This document shows, piece after piece, positions 62,433 through 64,000 of a stretch of 64,000 nt of DNA; within the stretch, counting starts at the first letter, position 1; each line of letters begins with the position of its first letter. A program made the translations under genes and the position numbers. The stretch comes from Dyadobacter sp. NIV53. Lineage in GTDB: Bacteria > Bacteroidota > Bacteroidia > Cytophagales > Spirosomataceae. Where the stretch lies: positions 6,668,501 through 6,732,500 of the forward strand of contig NZ_CP081299.1 in assembly GCF_019711195.1 (NCBI RefSeq), written 5' to 3'. Under the pieces are notes generated by a model. It was not told the origin of the DNA. It did no database searches and was given only the letters and a program-made list of their open reading frames with translations.

Positions 62433-62556
62433 GTGGTTCACGACCGCTTTTTTGCAGGTTTTCAGGTTTTTTATTCATGATCTTTTAGCTTCGTTTATTA
62501 GTTTTTTTTACATTTAGTATGTACCCGCTTGTCTTACATCCGATACAAAGGAGGTG

Positions 62557-62715
62557 ATGATCAGCAGGTTAAAAAAATATTTTGAATCGAATCGGTTTGA
62601 AAACCAATTGAAACGTAGAAAAGCCAGTATGAGATGGTTTTTGTGGCTGGTGTATAAAACCAGTAAAGCCCGAAACCTAAGTCCCGGGCTTTATCAAAAT
62701 TGTATTAATTTTTAA
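62557..62715 (+). CDS. Possible small basic ORF with strong Shine-Dalgarno-like leader
   Basis: A 52-codon frame (MISRLKKYFESN..., Lys/Arg-rich, two Trp in WFLWLV). It is preceded by AAAGGAGGTGAT, a near-perfect match to the anti-Shine-Dalgarno complement, but the spacing to the ATG is only two bases. Its end overlaps the hairpin and tail of the minus-strand gene at 62722. Doubtful. Confidence 0.2.
   Translation: MISRLKKYFESNRFENQLKRRKASMRWFLWLVYKTSKARNLSPGLYQNCINF
62665..62692 (-). terminator. Hairpin after the DUF4468 gene
   Basis: AAAGCCCG (62665-62672) pairs with CGGGCTTT (62685-62692) around a 12-base loop, 30 bases after the end of the minus-strand gene at 62722. It lacks a long T-run but the placement suits a terminator. 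Confidence 0.55.
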
Positions 62716-62721
62716 CGAAAC

Positions 62722-63306
62722 TTAATGGCCGTTTTCCGATTTGATAAATTCCTTTAAACCGGCCAGCAACTTATATATTGCATGATTAATATTGTCGTTA
62801 TCTGTTTTAGCAATTTGCAGGAGCTGTTCAGATTCAGTACGTTTCTTTTTATTGGTTTCCGTTTTGATAGAAACTTCTTTGGCTAATACCGAATCATTTT
62901 CCTTTGAGCTGATCCTTATTGGCGTCCGGGTGGGAGAGATACCATCCAGTTTATCAATACGTGCCTGATACTGATTATCCTTACAATCAATTACCAGGTC
63001 GAACCGGATGTAATTGTAAAGTGAAGTAACCACCGGGATATAGCTATTGATCGTTAACTTTCCCGATGCAGGATCTTCCTGTGTAACTGCGTTTTCGTAA
63101 TTGCCAAATGTATGAGTCACCCAGTTTTGTGCACTTTTATATATTTCTGCTTTGGATTTATGAGGGTTAGCCACATCAGAATAGTACACTTGTTTTTGTT
63201 CATTGAGGGGCAAAAAGCCATCCTGGCAAAAACCGGTTTGAACAATAAAAAGCAGCAATGGTAATAGCAGATATTTCAAAGGCGAATGGAATAAAATGAA
63301 CTGCAA
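62722..63306 (-). CDS. DUF4468-type exported protein
   Basis: A 194-residue protein with a signal peptide (about 1-27, ending near GFCQ). The mature part follows the DUF4468 pattern: VANPHKSKAEIYKSAQNWVTHTF, an IDCKDNQYQARIDKL strand pair and a helical end. This family has a TBP-like fold and no known function. It is in a run of small minus-strand envelope genes. Confidence 0.78.
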   Translation of the reverse strand: MQFILFHSPLKYLLLPLLLFIVQTGFCQDGFLPLNEQKQVYYSDVANPHKSKAEIYKSAQNWVTHTFGNYENAVTQEDPASGKLTINSYIPVVTSLYNYIRFDLVIDCKDNQYQARIDKLDGISPTRTPIRISSKENDSVLAKEVSIKTETNKKKRTESEQLLQIAKTDNDNINHAIYKLLAGLKEFIKSENGH

Positions 63307-63349
63307 AGTAACGATAAAAGCAGATTTACAGCATTTTATTCTGATACCT

Positions 63350-63700
63350 TTATGGACGTTTCTTTTTCTTTGTTGAATCTGGCATGGCTACACCGCCGGT
63401 TACAATAGTCCTTTTAGTTCTTTTTACTGAATAATTCACCATTGTATCCGCATCTGGCCGGCCAGTACTGCTTCGGTTGCCATCCACAATACCGGTAGTA
63501 TTTACACTTCCGTTGTCTTCCAATACCGGTGCATTTTCCTTCCGGATCGTATCGACGGCAGAGATGCCGGTTTTTGTGGTCCTCTTTGTTGTTTTCCTCT
63601 GGTAAGTAGTTTCACCGCTGGAAGAAGACTTTGTTTGTGCATACGACGCAGCCGGAACTGTGAAAAGTAATATGATCAGAATGGTTTTTAGCGTTTTCAT
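63350..63700 (-). CDS. Small secreted Thr/Ser/Lys-rich protein, unknown function
   Basis: A 116-residue protein with a signal peptide (MKTLKTILIILLFTVPAASYAQ). The mature part is low-complexity, with two related segments, TTKRTTKTGISAVDT and VKRTKRTIVTGGVAMPDS, an internal duplication. It is basic at the end (KKKKRP). Not recognised; probably disordered. Confidence 0.6.
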   Translation of the reverse strand: MKTLKTILIILLFTVPAASYAQTKSSSSGETTYQRKTTKRTTKTGISAVDTIRKENAPVLEDNGSVNTTGIVDGNRSSTGRPDADTMVNYSVKRTKRTIVTGGVAMPDSTKKKKRP

Positions 63701-63950
63701 GGTTTTAATTTCGTTTATGGTTTAAAATGGCAATGTCGATTGTATTTCCTGGTAGTAAAAATATTATTCCAATGGATTGATCAATTTTTCCATAAATAAT
63801 ATTTCCGGGAAATAATTGTAATCAACCGTTCAATAAATTTTGCCTGTCAGCGATTTCAATTCGGTATCTTATTTTTTAATTTAAGGCCTGTTTAGGAAAA
63901 TTTATTGAGGTAAAAATTTTGTCTTTACTTACTCTGACTCAACGAAGATT

Positions 63951-64000
63951 ATGGAAATCAAGGAGATTAATATTCCCGGCGAAAAAGTAACGGTAGATGA
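63951..64000 (+). CDS. Start of a gene cut by the window end
   Basis: An ATG at 63951 opens a frame that runs to the window end (MEIKEINIPGEKVTVD). Only 16 residues are visible, so no function can be assigned. About 250 AT-rich bases separate it from the divergent minus-strand gene. Confidence 0.4.
   Translation, partial: MEIKEINIPGEKVTVD

Overview
The window looks like a chromosome segment of a Bacteroidota bacterium of the order Cytophagales, probably close to Dyadobacter (inference, no 16S present). Reasons: secreted proteins end in type IX secretion (T9SS) C-terminal sorting domains, intergenic DNA is AT-rich with few Shine-Dalgarno sites, and family content (DUF4468, DUF6152, SprB-like repeats, malectin-type modules, GH127/DUF1680) is typical of that group. 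No rRNA, tRNA, CRISPR array or intact insertion sequence was seen.

Region 1 (1-9921, plus strand) is a co-directional cluster of large, mostly unrecognised proteins. Two full-length paralogues and the tail of a further protein share the plan beta-rich head / one membrane segment / charged coiled tail. With them are a small lipoprotein-like membrane protein, a 928-residue beta-rich protein ending in 29-residue helical repeats, an unrecognised 328-residue protein and a PI-PLC-X phosphodiesterase-like protein. Region 2 (10062-12454, minus) is a two-gene operon: a protein resembling cyanobacterial acyl-ACP reductase and a flavin amine oxidase. Region 3 (13123-16460, plus) is an isoquinoline-1-oxidoreductase-type molybdenum hydroxylase operon: [2Fe-2S] subunit, dihaem cytochrome, Tat-exported Mo subunit. 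A T9SS-exported protein and a convergent AraC regulator follow.

Region 4 (19783-42156) has a 1.9-kb AT-rich non-coding stretch, then one 6,087-codon gene for a secreted multidomain protein (cadherin/Ig-like, LamG-like, malectin-like, sorbosone-dehydrogenase-like, HYDIN/BACON-like modules, T9SS tail), then a GH127-like glycosidase. Region 5 (42298-48707) holds a GNAT acetyltransferase, a DUF6152/membrane protein pair, an SGNH hydrolase and a 1,224-residue secreted subtilase.

Region 6 (49083-60911) is a defence island: a WYL regulator diverging from a vWA protein, a CD-NTase plus TIR-STING pair (a CBASS system), then a type I restriction-modification locus with a VapBC-type pair inside it, and a truncated ADP-ribosylglycohydrolase. 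A 41-bp block carrying a palindrome and a -7-like element occurs upstream of both the vWA gene and the CD-NTase gene with identical geometry, suggesting that the WYL protein controls both. hsdS, hsdM, vapC and the vWA gene all carry frameshifts while hsdR and CBASS are intact. Region 7 (60912-64000) has a 72-bp tandem repeat and four small envelope or secreted proteins on the minus strand.
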